Origin: Rosa chinensis
Taxonomy: Eukaryota > Streptophyta > Magnoliopsida > Rosales > Rosaceae
Direction of reading: 5' to 3'
Assembly: GCF_002994745.2 (NCBI RefSeq)
Contig: NC_037090.1
Coordinates: forward strand, 9,979,501 to 10,043,500
Length of the DNA stretch: 64,000 nucleotides
Positions 44,276 to 56,108 of the stretch are shown here, one piece after another. The translations under genes were made by a program, and so were the position numbers. Every line of letters begins with the position of its first letter. Positions within the stretch are counted from its first letter, which is position 1. The notes beneath the pieces were generated by a model. The model had not been told where the DNA came from, did not search any database, and saw nothing but the letters and a program-made list of their open reading frames with translations.

Positions 44276-45791
44276 ATGGAGGGGATGAGCGGCGAGTCTG
44301 AGTGCTCGAAGACAAGTCCCTCCGATGACCGAAATGAGGAAGGAAGTGAGAGTGGAGAGAACCACGATGGCGAAATCAGTAAGCCCAAAAACAATGGAGG
44401 AAGCTCAAGCAACAGCACGGTAGAAGAAAGTGATCAGAAAAAGGGATCGGTGCGACCCTATGTTAGATCCAAGATGCCAAGGCTCAGGTGGACACCGGAT
44501 CTCCATCTTCGCTTTGTTCACGCGGTGGAGAGGCTCGGAGGACAAGATAGTGAGCTCTATTATACACTCAAGTCTCTTCAATTTCTGCTCACTCGATGGA
44601 TTGATCCACCGAGTACAATTCATTTTTGGGAATTCAATGAATCTTATTATCTTTTATGTGATGATGTTTGGTGCAGGAGCTACACCAAAGATGGTTCTTC
44701 AGCTTATGAACATCAAGGGGCTAAGTATTGCACATGTCAAGAGCCATTTACAGGTTAATAATTTGATTAACAAATTTAACCTTATGAATTTCTAATTTGC
44801 AATTGAGTGAACATACGTACCATATATAAAGCAAATAATTCACATCTTTTTAAAATTACTCTGTGTGTTTCATTGTATAGATGTATAGAAGCAAGAAGAT
44901 CGACGATGCAGGCCAAGGTACAAAAATTCTCACCTTGATAGTAGCTGATACTCCTTCTGATCCTAACACAGAACTAGGGTTTTTATTGGGAACGTTTCCA
45001 ATCAATTGTTAATTTCATTTTTGCAGTGATAGCAGATCAAGGACATCATCTTGCTGAATGTGGAGATAAAAATATATACAACCTCAGCCAACTTCCCATG
45101 CTTCAAGGATACAACCGAAGCCACATGAGTACCAGCTTCAGGTAATTAACAACAAATTAAATTCACAAGTTCCCTTCGTATGCTTTGATCCTTAAATGAA
45201 TGAATAAATTTTATTAAACTATTCTTTCTTTGTTTTGATTTACCAAGATATGGATACGGTGATGCCAATTCTTGGAGTAATAGTGCTTATGAGAACTTGA
45301 GGCATCCAAGAATATTTCAAGGCACAATGACGGAGAAGCTCTTTGGTAGCAGTACTACAACTAGCAACTGGAATAGTACTGCTTACAGCAATTTCCGGAC
45401 AAGCTCCGAACAAGTACCAACTTGGATAACTCATACACTCAAAGACGAATGCAATCAATTGTATAACATTCGTCGACAGTCCTTGCAAGCACATCAAACT
45501 AGGCAGAGTCTCATTGATCATCTTAATCCCACAACCCATGTGCAACCCAAAGAGAAGGATCACTTTACAAGTTTGAGCAGCACACCAACCAATCTACAAG
45601 AGTTGAAGACGTTGAAAAGGAAGGCTTCGGATTGCGATCTTGATTTAGATCTGTCTCTCAGGCTAACAACGAAGAAGAATGACGAGAGTCCGAGAAGTAC
45701 TACTATGAGGGACGATGAAGTTGATTGCACTAGTCTTTCTCTGTCATTGTACTCACCGGCATCGGCAAAAATCAGAAGGGTGGAGGAATAA
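44276..45791 (+). CDS. GARP/G2-like (MYB-related) transcription factor, five exons, with EAR motifs
   Basis: Likely nuclear DNA-binding repressor. Exons 44276-44549, 44677-44753, 44881-44917, 45027-45141 and 45248-45791 all have GT/AG borders and keep frame, giving 348 residues ending VEE-TAA. The N-terminus is acidic and Ser-rich. The G2-like domain (about residues 66-125) reads PRLRWTPDLHLRFVHAVERL, then GGQ-DRATPKMVLQLMN and AHVKSHLQMYRSKK, the SHLQMY signature of the family. The C-terminal part carries DLDLDLSLRL (45636-45665) and LSLSLYSP (about 45735-45755), both LxLxL repression motifs. Closest in type to unnamed Arabidopsis G2-like genes such as At2g38300/At2g40260; exact orthology not claimed. 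Confidence 0.93.
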
Positions 45792-47273
45792 AATCAATGA
45801 AGAAGATATAAGGAGCTTAAATATATATGCAGAGAGGCAGTTAACTGAGCAAGTACTCTGGATCTGACTATATGAATGGGACAGTATTCTAAGTGAGATA
45901 TTGAGGTACTTGCTCAAAATTACAATATTATGCCTTGTTATTGCGATTAATTGTCCTATAAATGAACTAGTACTGTCATATATACAAACTTCCTTCTTTC
46001 TTGTTCTTCTATATTGAATGGCTGTGCCTTCTTTAGCATGTTGTGCTGCCATATATTGAACAAGAATCAGTTGGAATTTGGCAAAAAATTTCTTACTATT
46101 TAATATCCCATGATTGACATATGCTTTATTTTTGGTCCCTTTGAATATGAAAATCTGTACGTGTCTATTTACTAGGAGATAAAGTATAAGTTTGTAGATG
46201 GCTCACAAGTCACAACAACCATGCATGAGTAGTTTGCTTTGGTAATGGCAGTTCCTTTGATTATTCTCTTTTTCTTATCAACTTTTTCTGGGTTAATGAA
46301 GAAACTCCCAAGAACGTAATTATTCTGGATCAATCGAACGTAGTTACGTACATAATCATGACTAGTTAGGTATATATGTTGATAAGTTTATGTGGAGGAG
46401 TGTACGTGTGTGTATGTGTGTGGAAGTGGTCCTTTTCTAAGGATGGAGAAGCCTCTTTCCCCTTCGCTGATCAATTTAATGTCGGACAAGTTACAATTAA
46501 ATAGCTAGTGATAAAAACTACATATTAGTATCAAAAAGGTAGAATCTACTTTACGTGCATGGATGAGCGAGTATCCAGGGAACTAGGGGTTGGCAATTAC
46601 TATATATCTGGCATTTCTCAAAACAAATCATCCGGCCATCCCATATAAAAGAAAAGAAAAGAAAAAAACAAAACAAAAAAATTTGTACAATCTAACATAT
46701 TGCTAGCTACTTTGGAGGCTAATTATAATTGTAGTTGATATATCTTGGTAGAGGAAGAGGAGAACAGAAAGAAAGCGGGGAGAGAGAAAAGAATGCAGAG
46801 AGAATTTTGTTCAGAACTGGGTTTGATTATAAAAACCGGTTTGCTTCAGCCAAACCAATAAACCAGAACGAAACCATCAGTGTCGACGGGTGATGAAGGT
46901 CAGTGCGAAAATTGGTTGGTGAAACGGCTTTGGTTATAGGCTTATAGCCGCCCAATACCCGAACCTGAACGAAACCATCATTTCCGGGCGGTGAATGTAA
47001 GTTGTGCGGATATGGGAAACATGTTCCTAAATGTCAACCCTACTCCCCATTTCCAAATTTAGTAGGAAAAAAAAGAAGGTAATTAATATTTTATTAGTAT
47101 CAAGATGTAGAGTTTACAACAAGCTAGCGAGGGGCCGGGGAGATGAGGCCTATACTCCTCAGTCCTCCCAAGACAAAAAGCAAGAAGGAAGAGGTTCCAG
47201 GAGTAGCAGCACCCTAAAAACATGGAAAAAGAATTGACGCAATTAAAAAAAAAAAAAAACTGCCGCAAAAGAT
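45792..47273. other. Intergenic between GARP and SKP1-like genes
   Basis: Includes the GARP 3'UTR at the left. Minus-strand reading of about 47060-47230 resembles a LINE tail (GTAAACTCTACATC...ATACTAATAAAAT), ending at a poly(T) (47246-47260) just after the SKP1-like stop. No other gene seen. Confidence 0.5.
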
Positions 47274-47714
47274 TCACTGTTGACATGCGAGAAGGATTCG
47301 CATATCCTCCATTGTCTTATCCTCACCTGTCTTGTGAACAGCGTTCTTGGATAGCAGGAGTAGCAGGCTCTGGATGTTCAAGTAGTACGCAGCAAGAAGA
47401 AGATTGCAGAGGGTGGATTTGTTAGTCTTGACAATAAAGTCTTGATCCCACGCCTTGAGCTCGTCCTCATTGACCACCTTCTCGTCCTCGTTAACATGCC
47501 TCTTGCAGTACTCCATGACCTTGTCCAAAACCTTGTGAGTCACCTTCCGGAGATGAACGACGTTGTCGTTGTCCTCGTCATCAACCTCATCCTCCATCAC
47601 GTCTTCATCCTCAATCATTTTCTTGATCATAGGCGACTTCTTTGCCACCGCTTCTTCCACCTCAAGAGTCCGTCCGTCCAAGCTCTTCAGAGTGATCATC
47701 TTCTTTGACGACAT
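47274..47714 (-). CDS. SKP1-like protein with abnormal C-terminus (probable pseudogene or divergent paralogue)
   Basis: Encodes a homologue of SKP1, the adaptor joining F-box proteins to CUL1 in SCF ubiquitin ligases. 146 residues from ATG 47714 (MSSKKMITLKSLDG, the family start; the upstream ATG 47726 adds four residues). The N-terminal POZ-like fold, an inserted acidic stretch (DEDVMEDEVDDEDNDN), VIEYCKRH-like and DELKAWDQDF blocks, and LLAAYYLNIQSLLLL are visible. After about residue 130 the normal EEIRKTF...DFTPEEE tail that contacts F-box proteins is replaced by MRILLACQQ and a stop, beside a 14-T tract and a probable LINE tail. No intron. F-box binding is therefore doubtful. Confidence 0.75.
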   Translation of the reverse strand: MSSKKMITLKSLDGRTLEVEEAVAKKSPMIKKMIEDEDVMEDEVDDEDNDNVVHLRKVTHKVLDKVMEYCKRHVNEDEKVVNEDELKAWDQDFIVKTNKSTLCNLLLAAYYLNIQSLLLLLSKNAVHKTGEDKTMEDMRILLACQQ

Positions 47715-48214
47715 GGTTCCAAACAAAATCTCACAGGTTAATTTTCTTGAAACGTAATCGAAAGCAAGTGCTCTCTTTTTGCAAGAGTGGTGATTCTGAT
47801 TAGGCTAGGGTTGTAAGAGTGGTGAAATCACTTGGGAAAGATCAGTCTGTTCTATACGTCTTTTGAGTCGGTTACTTTAGAGTGAGTCGGCTTAACCTAT
47901 ACGTATCATGCAAGGAATCCGTATCCTAATTGAAAGCTAATATATAATTATATATAACAGGTTATAAAAATTGGTGTTAGCTCAGTGGTTAGAGCACCCA
48001 CTACCTAATGACGAAGTCATACTAAAAATATCATCTTATCTATCCGATTTGTAAACCCTTCTAATTAAAAAATAATAATAAAACAAAAATAGATCGAATA
48101 GGTAAGATGAATCGATCCGATTTGTAAACCCTCCGATTTCAGCTATGTTCTTCTTCGTGTAGCTGAATAGTAATGACTACTATTTAACTTTTTAGATGCT
48201 AATATCGCAATAAT
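47715..48214. other. Upstream of SKP1-like gene; partial SINE
   Basis: The promoter side of the SKP1-like gene, then at about 47972-48012 a tRNA-like GTGTTAGCTCAGTGGTTAGAGCAC that carries a pol III A-box but no B-box; it is a truncated SINE and not a tRNA gene. Confidence 0.6.
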
Positions 48215-48595
48215 ATGTCCACAAGGGTTGGTTCAATTGGCAAGGGTGTGCCTGTGGTTGAGTCACAATCCAAGTTCAATCTTCATTGCCAGCAGTCTCT
48301 TGTTGGTGGGTAATTGGGTTAAAGCATATGACTCTAGCTACCTATCAGGATTTCTGGATGCACTGGTGTGTGTACTGCAGTTGAGCAAGAGAGTTTTTGA
48401 GATACGTCTCATGGTAGTCCAACATGGCATTATGCCTGTGGTCTACCCGCCCCCGCTCATCTGTTGTGCTGCTTGTACTCCCCAGTTTGGAAGTTGGGTT
48501 ACTGGAACAACGGCTGGGACTTGGCAGGAGAATAGCTTTCTCTCTTGCCCAAATTTTTTGTCCAAAAAAATAAAATAAAAAATAAAGAGTTTCTA
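48215..48595 (+). mobile_element. tRNA-derived SINE-like element
   Basis: Begins GGGTTGGTTCAATTGGCAAGG (tRNA A-box type), with a B-box-like AAGTTCAATCT about 38 bp later, then a noncoding body and an A-rich tail (AAAATAAAATAAAAAATAAA). This order is that of a plant SINE. No target duplication found. Confidence 0.6.
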
Positions 48596-49560
48596 TTATG
48601 ACCTCCAAATTTGCTCACTTGATCTCATTTTATTATGAATTATTAAATGACATATATAACCTACTATAAAATGACTATTAAGGACAATAATTATACCAAA
48701 AATATATTATATTGATTTTATGTAGACTTTCCAATTCAATAATATTAGATTGTATTCCTTATTATTTTCCTTATCTATTTTCATTTTCCAATTTCACTAC
48801 ATACTCATTAAAGCATTCATATATATTTAATAAGAATTAAAAATATGATTAAGATCATGTATCATAAAAATGTATGATATATATGTTGAACGCATATTGG
48901 TGAGGAAAACAAAATAAATCATCTTATGATTTATAACCTAAATCTAAGTCAATCCATTATATTTGTAAAAAAAAACAGACACTAAAAATATTTAAATAAT
49001 TAATCATGTGGTAACAAAAAATACAGAAAAAAAAAATAAACATTAAAAAATGAATGTTTTTTTTTAGAATAAAAAAAATGATTTTTTTTGCACAGCTAAA
49101 ATAGAAAAAAAAAATAAAAAAAAAACTAAATTTTTTTAAATAATTAATCATGTAGTACAAAAAATACAGCAAAAAATAAACATTAAAAAACGAATGATTT
49201 TTTTTTTGAGAATAAAAATAAATGATTTCCTTTTTTTTTTGCACAGCTAAAATAGAAAAAAAAACATAATAGTTCATGGCATTTTCTTATTGATTAGATA
49301 TTAATTTTTGAAACTCAAGTTTGATTAAGAAATGTATATTTAGTTAAGATTTATAGAGTGATTAAATCATTGAAATGACTAAAATTTTTATCTTAAAGAT
49401 AATAATTTCTTTGCAAATTATATGAGTGAGGTTGTTTGAGGAAGTTTAGTGAGGTTTAGTGAGTAAATTTAGTATTTGAAGATTTGATAAGAGGTGTAAA
49501 AAGCATAGAGGTCAAGTGAGTAAATTTGGAGGTTCAAATAGAAAAGCTCTAAAAAATATC
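48596..49560. repeat. Very AT-rich region with two ~145-bp tandem units
   Basis: Two units, about 48997-49135 and 49141-49267, each run from TAATTAATCATGT to GCACAGCTAAAATAGAAA with homopolymer A and T runs. The single 106-codon ORF there is built from Phe/Ile-coding poly(T). Confidence 0.8.
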
Positions 49561-50467
49561 ACAATAATTTGAAATATAGGCCGAAATTTTACAATTTTGC
49601 TTGGGCCTCGAAATCTCAAATTGAGGATGGAGATGAAAAGACAATGGGCACGATCGGACTCGCGGCTGCTATACTTCAATTAATGTAAAATCCATAATTT
49701 TTTTGTAGGTATACAAGTAATTAACGTAAGACCAACAACAGAAAGACATAAGTTCCACATAATGAAAGACTACAACAATTTGTTTTCTTAAACTTTTCTC
49801 CCATGACCCATGCATCATGGAAGCTATTGCTTAGAGCTGGCAGAGCAGTAATTTCCGGCAATCCAGAATATATAGGCTGGTCATCTCCATCAATGCGGAT
49901 CCTACTTCAATTTGCTTGCAGCTGCTGCGCGGTATCGATCGTACTCAGCCCATCTCTTTTCCGCTATCAGTGCAACAGACTCAACTGCAAATCATCCATT
50001 ATCATTTAATAATTATGCCCATATCTATAATCCATTACAAATAACCAAAATCTAGGAGTTACTTTGGGGTTGCATTATGCATACCTTCCTTGGAAGGCTC
50101 TTCTGTCTCATCATGTTCTTAAACGCTCTCCTTCGATTTGGTGGTGTGGTCTATTTCTGAAATTCGCTGCAGCTTTAGCGCATTGTGGCTTTAACATGGC
50201 AAATAACAATTGCATGTCAGTACTGCTGTACTGGTTTCAAGTCATCAAATATTGATTTATGGTCGGTTTAGTTGTGTACCATCTTGCCACCAAAATTGTC
50301 AAATCACTCTCTTTTTTTTTTTGTTGTTGTGAAATATTACTTAAACCAAAATTTTCAGTTTTTGAGATATTGCATTATATGGAATCAATTAGACCTGTAA
50401 ATGGACAGGGTTTAGAGCGGATAGACTTAAATATGAATTCGTTTAGTAACAACAAAATTCAACCTGA
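49561..50467. other. Intergenic
   Basis: AT-rich with no gene recognised; poly(T) at about 50311. Confidence 0.55.
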
Positions 50468-50868
50468 TGTAGGATCTCTCATCACTCGGAGGAAAAGAGG
50501 TGTTGTGCCCTCGATGTGCAGACTCACCTCCCTATAATAAGACGCGTTTTGGGTGGGAACCCAAACACAAAACCATGAGGGTAGAGCCCGAAACGAACAA
50601 TATCTTGCTATGTGGACTAGGCTGTGACGAAATGGTATCAAAGCCACTTCCAAAGCAGGAAGTGTGCCGACGAGGACCTTGGGTCCCTAAAAGAGATGGA
50701 TTAATTGTAGGATCCCACATAGCCCGAGAGAGAAGAGAGGTGATGTGTCTTATATCTACAGACTCACCTAGCCTTCCTATAGTAAAACGCGTTTTGGGTG
50801 AGAGCCCAAGCAACAAACTGTGAGGGTGATGCCTGAAGCTGATAATATCTTGCTATGCAGACTATATT
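50468..50868 (+). mobile_element. Compact TRIM-like retrotransposon
   Basis: Two related repeats (50468-50632 and about 50706-50868) start TGTAGGATC and share ACGCGTTTTGGGTG and AATATCTTGCTATG. Directly after the first lies TGGTATCAAAGCC (50633-50645), a one-base variant of the tRNA-Met primer site; only 73 bp separate the repeats. The repeat end is not TG..CA-canonical, so borders are approximate. Confidence 0.7.
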
Positions 50869-52539
50869 TGGTCTAATATTCCGCGGATCGTTAATAGCTC
50901 ATCCGTATTCGGCGGATTAACGGATATCTGGTCCAATAGTCCAATATGTTTATTATATATAATGGATATTTTTAAATTTTAAATAATAATTTTAATTTTT
51001 GAATCCATTCGAATCTGAATCAAAATAGAATCCATTGACAGGTCTAGAACCAACCCGTTTTGTATTTTTCAAAATTACTTGATGGGGATATTCAGTAATA
51101 TAAGTCATACGTAAAAAAAATTGGAAAGCTTTGGGTAGAAATCATTTTATTAGCATCTCTTTTTCAAATGAAATTTCGGTTGTATTAAGAATGGGTGAAA
51201 TTACAAATAATATCATACCCCTAGATCAAGCAGCATCATAGAAAGAGTTATCACCTAAACAATCTCATCAATATTAAAATGTAAAAATAAAAACAATTTG
51301 TTAGGCCGTCAAAAACGTAAAAATTTAGCAAATCAAAACACAACCTGTGTTTTAATCATATGTCAAATAAAGGTGAGACTCTAATGAGGCGGAACTTCTT
51401 CCACCCACCCAAGTGGGTGCTCACCTTGGGTCTTTAACAGTGCATGTAATACACGCGCTGTTAGCTAGGATTTGACTTCCATGATCATTTGGTGAGGAAA
51501 ACACAAAAAAAGGGTGGAGGTTAGTAAATGGAGTAATTAAATGCCTTGCACGTGCTATACAATATGAATCAATCCAATATTTCCCTTGGCCATAAAAACT
51601 TTTGGGAAGGAGAGATGGAATCAGCCAAATCTGCTAGTGATGTCCGATGTCAATGGTTTAGTCGTCGGCGACAGTTATGAGTTGGCGAAAGATTAAATCT
51701 GAGTTCCAGTCACTGGAAATCCAATGTCTGGGTTACTGGGTTCTGGGCCTTTTGACCTTTCGAGTTGTGCTTTCAGGACCAGAACAACATTAGCAGCTTA
51801 GTGATGGTATCCATCTCTGAATGGTAATTGTACAATTGCAATTAATCAAGATGGGAATATAGGATTTGGCCACTTACTGAACCCAAAAGTGTTGCAGAGA
51901 TCGCAAAGGATGCCATTTGTTCATCAATCTTGACATACTTCGACCTTGAAGTGACTGATGTTGAATCGAAAAACCCAAAGGATTCAAAAGAAGGTGAAAT
52001 TGTAGAACTTGATTTGAAGACAAAAGCATCTAACAGACGATTGTTGCCTTTGTCTCCATATTCAATCTCTCCAAAGTCATACCATATAAACACTTATAGA
52101 TTATAGATTGCACGAGGCTGCAAGGCTACTATTGCGTTCCACTCAATAGAAATTATCCCACCATCCTCAACCCAACCACTACCTTCCGTCGACGGCGCCC
52201 GTCCAACCTCACTTCGATTTTGGCCTGAGAGATCTGGATATCAACCTCCTACGACCACCAAACCTCGCCCAAGATCCAATGCAACATGGATCAGCCCTCT
52301 TGTATGGATTGCCCGTCGCCGACATCGAATATGTTCACAGTTCTAGTTTACCTATCCCTTGGAATTTTACCATGTCGACAAACAACTTTTTTGGCCAACT
52401 CTGTTTCAAAAACTGACATCCTTCTTCTTTGTTAACTAACGGCTGATCCAAGGGTTCATATTGGTTAGTCGCCTCAACGTGCATAGTTTGTTGCCACGTT
52501 ATTGGGTGACCACCCACCTCGGTGGGTAGAATAATTTTC
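50869..52539. other. Intergenic with a possible coding remnant
   Basis: At 51891-52103 one plus-strand frame stays open for about 70 codons (AEIAKDAICSSILTYFDLEV, DSKEGEIVELDLK) and ends in a stop. It has gene-like codons but no recognised family and may be a decayed exon. The sequence at 52140-52320 is GC-richer and unassigned. Confidence 0.4.
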
Positions 52540-52700
52540 GCTAATGAGGATCTTAAAATAAGGAGTTCGATCATGAGGACTTTTAAATTAACAGTTGGAT
52601 AAATATGTGTGTTGTAGAATTAATATTTCAACTAAAATTAAGATCACACATCTAACTGTTGATTTGAAAGTCCTCATTTAAAGTCCTCACTAGAGTCTCT
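52540..52700. mobile_element. Foldback MITE
   Basis: ATGAGGACTTTTAAATTAACAGTTGGAT (52573 on) pairs with its near reverse complement ending at 52677. Outer TGAGGATCTTAA/TTAAAGTCCTCA arms extend it to about 52540-52700. No coding content. Confidence 0.75.
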
Positions 52701-53822
52701 CCTGATCAAACAAATAAAAACAAAAGTACTTCAATAACTACGACATATTGCACGTACTTGTTCAACGTCTGTATTTCTCTTCACACTTTTTTTTGGAGAA
52801 TTAGATACTAGCTCGGCTGCTCGATTTGTGATATATACTATTCGCAAATCCAACAACTTATACAGAAAAAAAAAACATAAATGAATTATGGTAAAATGAG
52901 AACTGAAATCAGCTTCCTATAAACCTTAAAATATTACTGATCATGGGCATTAACTAGCACCTACAATATAAATATGAAACAGCAAACTCACCACTCTATT
53001 GGCACAGCGTTTAAAGCCTCATGATCATGTGCTTCAATAATTTGGGTTTCTTTGTTTCCCCATGGCTCATCATCAAGATCTTCAGTCATGTCAATTAAGG
53101 GCTCATCGTCGTACCAAGCAGGAATCGTTTTAGATTCTGAATCCATTCACAACTCGTACGCTGGAAGATGAAACCTTCTTTTACCTGCATATACAAAAAC
53201 AAAAGGAATAGCACATTATGCCATGACATATTGACATATATGTTAACCAAGTTCAGTGGCTAAAAGCAAAGAACAAAAGAGAATACACAAGACGAGGGAG
53301 AGTGTGCTCACTATGGTCTCTTGGAGATGATCTAGAGGAGCAAGTAGGTACGTGCATTTTCATGGTTTATCTGGGCTTCTCTTATACAACTAATTTAGCC
53401 TGGTGCATCTAGGCATACATGGAAACTTATCCAAGGCATGCATTTATATTTCTGCTATATATGATAACGACTGCCCCTCGCCCGTGCACTTTCTGCCCTA
53501 TTTTATAATAATTCAACCTTCAGTAAAATAAACTTAAATTGTTTCATTTGGAACGTAAATGGTATTTTAGATCAATATAAAATTTCTTTAAAACTAAATT
53601 ATTAGCAATACCAAATTGCGAAATATATTTCTTAATGTAGCGTTTCATTAATTGGACCGAAAACTTATTGAATTTTCTTGTAATGTGATTTACACGAAAA
53701 AATTTTGACAAAAAAAAAAACCACGTAAAAATGACAATTGGGGACATTGCCTCCATATATTCCCTGCCGAGATCCCCATTATTAATTTAATACATTGTAC
53801 AAGACTCTCTCTCTCTCTCTGG
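52701..53822. other. Intergenic
   Basis: No gene recognised; a (CT)n run lies at about 53806-53820. Confidence 0.5.
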
Positions 53823-54289
53823 GTAAAAGTTAGAAATGGTCCATGTGATTTAGAGTGATACTCAATATTAATCTTATGGTTTCAAAATGTTTAATTTTAC
53901 CTTTGAGATTTGCGAAATTGATCAAAGTTGGTCCAAAAGCTAATTTTGACAAAAACTTTGCCATGTGCAAGTCATCTGTAAGGATAAGTTTGTCATATTC
54001 TCAATAAAAAAATATAACGAAAACAAAATAAATTAGAAATTTTATAGGAAATGAAATTAAAAATAAATAAAAACCAGAATTCCACCACCTCCTATTTTTT
54101 TAGTTTCATTTTCAAATACTATTTTATTTAATTTCTTTTACTATTTTAAATTGAAATGACAAATTTATCCTTGCATATGAGGGGTTTTGTCAAAAATATC
54201 ATTTGGATCAATATTATTTAGTTTCGCAAACTACAGGGGTAAAATTAAATATTTTTAAACCACAAGCATGGACTATTTATAACTTTTAC
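53823..54289. mobile_element. Foldback MITE (~467 bp)
   Basis: Left arm GTAAAAGTTAGAAATGGTCCATG and the reverse complement of the right arm agree imperfectly over about 150 bp (shared blocks TTTAATTTTACC, TTTGCGAAA, TTTTTGACAAAA). No transposase. Confidence 0.7.
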
Positions 54290-54535
54290 TTTTTTTTTTT
54301 CCCTTAAGTGCAACATATGATTGCAAGTGCCAAAATTAATATGGTCAAAATAATTTGATAGGTGCTTAATTTCTCTATAATTTATATCATATTCTCTATG
54401 AGCCTTAGCTCGTTCTCTTAAGCAATTTACTTGTTTGTGTATTTCTTGGTATCTTGGAGTAAAGAAGGAAAAAAAGAGTCAAAGTAATAGCTCAACCTGT
54501 GAGAAGCATAGAGAAAAAAAATTATTAAAAAAAAT

Positions 54536-54584
54536 TAATGACGTGGCAGGCTCTTATTGGTTAGGTGGCAGGCTCTTATTGGTT
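54536..54584. repeat. 22-bp tandem duplication
   Basis: GTGGCAGGCTCTTATTGGTTAG occurs twice in direct succession. Confidence 0.9.
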
Positions 54585-54875
54585 AGGTGATATCACATAT
54601 CCTAAACCAATCAACTAAATTTAAAATGACTTAATTTGCAAGTTAAGAAATTCGATCAAGATCTACAAAGGAAGCTGTTGAAACTCTACATGAGAAGCAT
54701 TGGACTCATCAGAAAAGTGAGAAAACAACTTGGACGTGTAAGAGAAGCATCCGAAGACTCCAAGCATGAATAATAGATCCCTAAACCCTAAACCCATAGT
54801 GATCGGTTGCCGATCTGGTTTTCTCAATTCTTGAAATTTTTTCATGTCATTCTTTTGGTTTTCTTCAATGACTAA

Positions 54876-55361
54876 GGCTTCGTTTGGTTCGCAGAAAGGA
54901 AAGAAAAAGAAGCATGGAAAGAGTAAGGAATTGCATGGAAAATTGCAATTCCCATCAATTTTCCTTTCCCGTGTTTGGAAAGTCCAGGGATATAGTCATA
55001 TATTTTTATAATAAATGCAGGAAACTGAGAGGGAAAGTGAATCCTATGATGGATGGGGGAAACCATTTTCCCTTTTCCTTTCCTTTGGAGAGAGATTATT
55101 CAGAGCACCGTCGTGCACTTACACCAACATAAATGAATGGTTAGATTGCATTAAATACACTTTTTGTTTATTAAAAATAAAATTGATAATAAATATCAAG
55201 GGTTGAGATTATATTATAAGGGTTGGGTCACTTACACCGTCGGTGCATAGAATAATTTCCATCCTTTGGAAGCCATTTCCCTTTCATTTGCCATTCCAAA
55301 CAAAGGAAATAAATGGCTTTCCTTTCCCAAGGCCCTAATTCCGCGAACCAAACATGGCCAA
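54876..55361. mobile_element. Outer MITE of a nested pair
   Basis: The ends GGCTTCGTTTGGTTCGCAGAA and the reverse complement of the right end GGCCATGTTTGGTTCGCGGAA agree at most positions. The interior is rich in GGAAAGG/CCTTTCC. The element is split by the MITE at 55090-55261. Target duplication not resolved. Confidence 0.65.
55090..55261. mobile_element. Inner MITE with perfect 9-bp TSD
   Basis: Flanked by exact TCCTTTGGA (55081-55089 and 55262-55270). The termini AGATTATTCAGAGCACCG and AAATTATTCTATGCACCG (reverse complement of the right end) form imperfect TIRs. A 9-bp duplication points to a Mutator-type MITE. A relative lies in reverse orientation at 31259-31409. Confidence 0.85.
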
Positions 55362-56105
55362 AGTGTATGAGATTTCTGGCTCTAAGTTTCAAATTCCATT
55401 CTTATAATCTTGAAAGTATGAGTAGTAATTTGCCAGGAATTATTCTGTGGTCCCGGAGTACCACGTGGCACTGTCATGTAGTGGTCCTAACCAATAATAT
55501 CACTCGAATGTGGTGGGGACAATACATGAGGGTTAAAAAAGAAAAGAAAAATGAATTTAAGAGACCAATCAGAAATTACTATGAGTCACATGTGCCAATA
55601 ATATCACTCCGGACCACTGCGTGTATTATGGTTTCCCGTAATTTGCACTCCAAATTAAGTACATTACACATCGACCATCATTTAATTTAGTGACATGAGT
55701 TATTTTTTTTGTAAGTTAGATGTCTTATAAAAAAGTTCACCTTCAGGACTAGTAGTGATGCCGTTAGATACTTCAAAAGAAAAATGAAATTATTTTATAT
55801 GGTTTTTTTTTTTTTTTTTGCTTTTTTATTGTTTCCATGAGTGTGTTCTATGAATATCTCTTTTTATTTTATAGAGTCAAATTTTCTTTTTGGTTTGGGA
55901 TGTTCAACCACTAGACTACATGTTAATCCTCACATATATGATTCAATCAGTTTTGCAATGCATATTCTAATTAATTGAAACAATAATGCGTACATAACGC
56001 TGAGTTTAAACATTACACCAAGAATCTACTGATAGTTATTGCACACCATTAATCACTAGATTCAAGACTAAAAATACAAGAATTATTTCCTCAAGAATGG
56101 ATCGA
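55362..56105. other. Intergenic
   Basis: No gene recognised. Short repeated phrase CCAATAATATCACTC (near 55490 and 55595). Confidence 0.5.
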
Positions 56106-56108
56106 TCC

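Noticed and set aside
47972..48012. tRNA gene (GTTAGCTCAGTGGTTAGAGCAC)
   Set aside because: There is an A-box but no B-box or acceptor-stem partner; the sequence diverges after about 40 bases, so it is a SINE trace.
55313..55690. 125-codon ORF
   Set aside because: It starts in a MITE end and shows no conserved domain; low-complexity and repeat-derived sequence.
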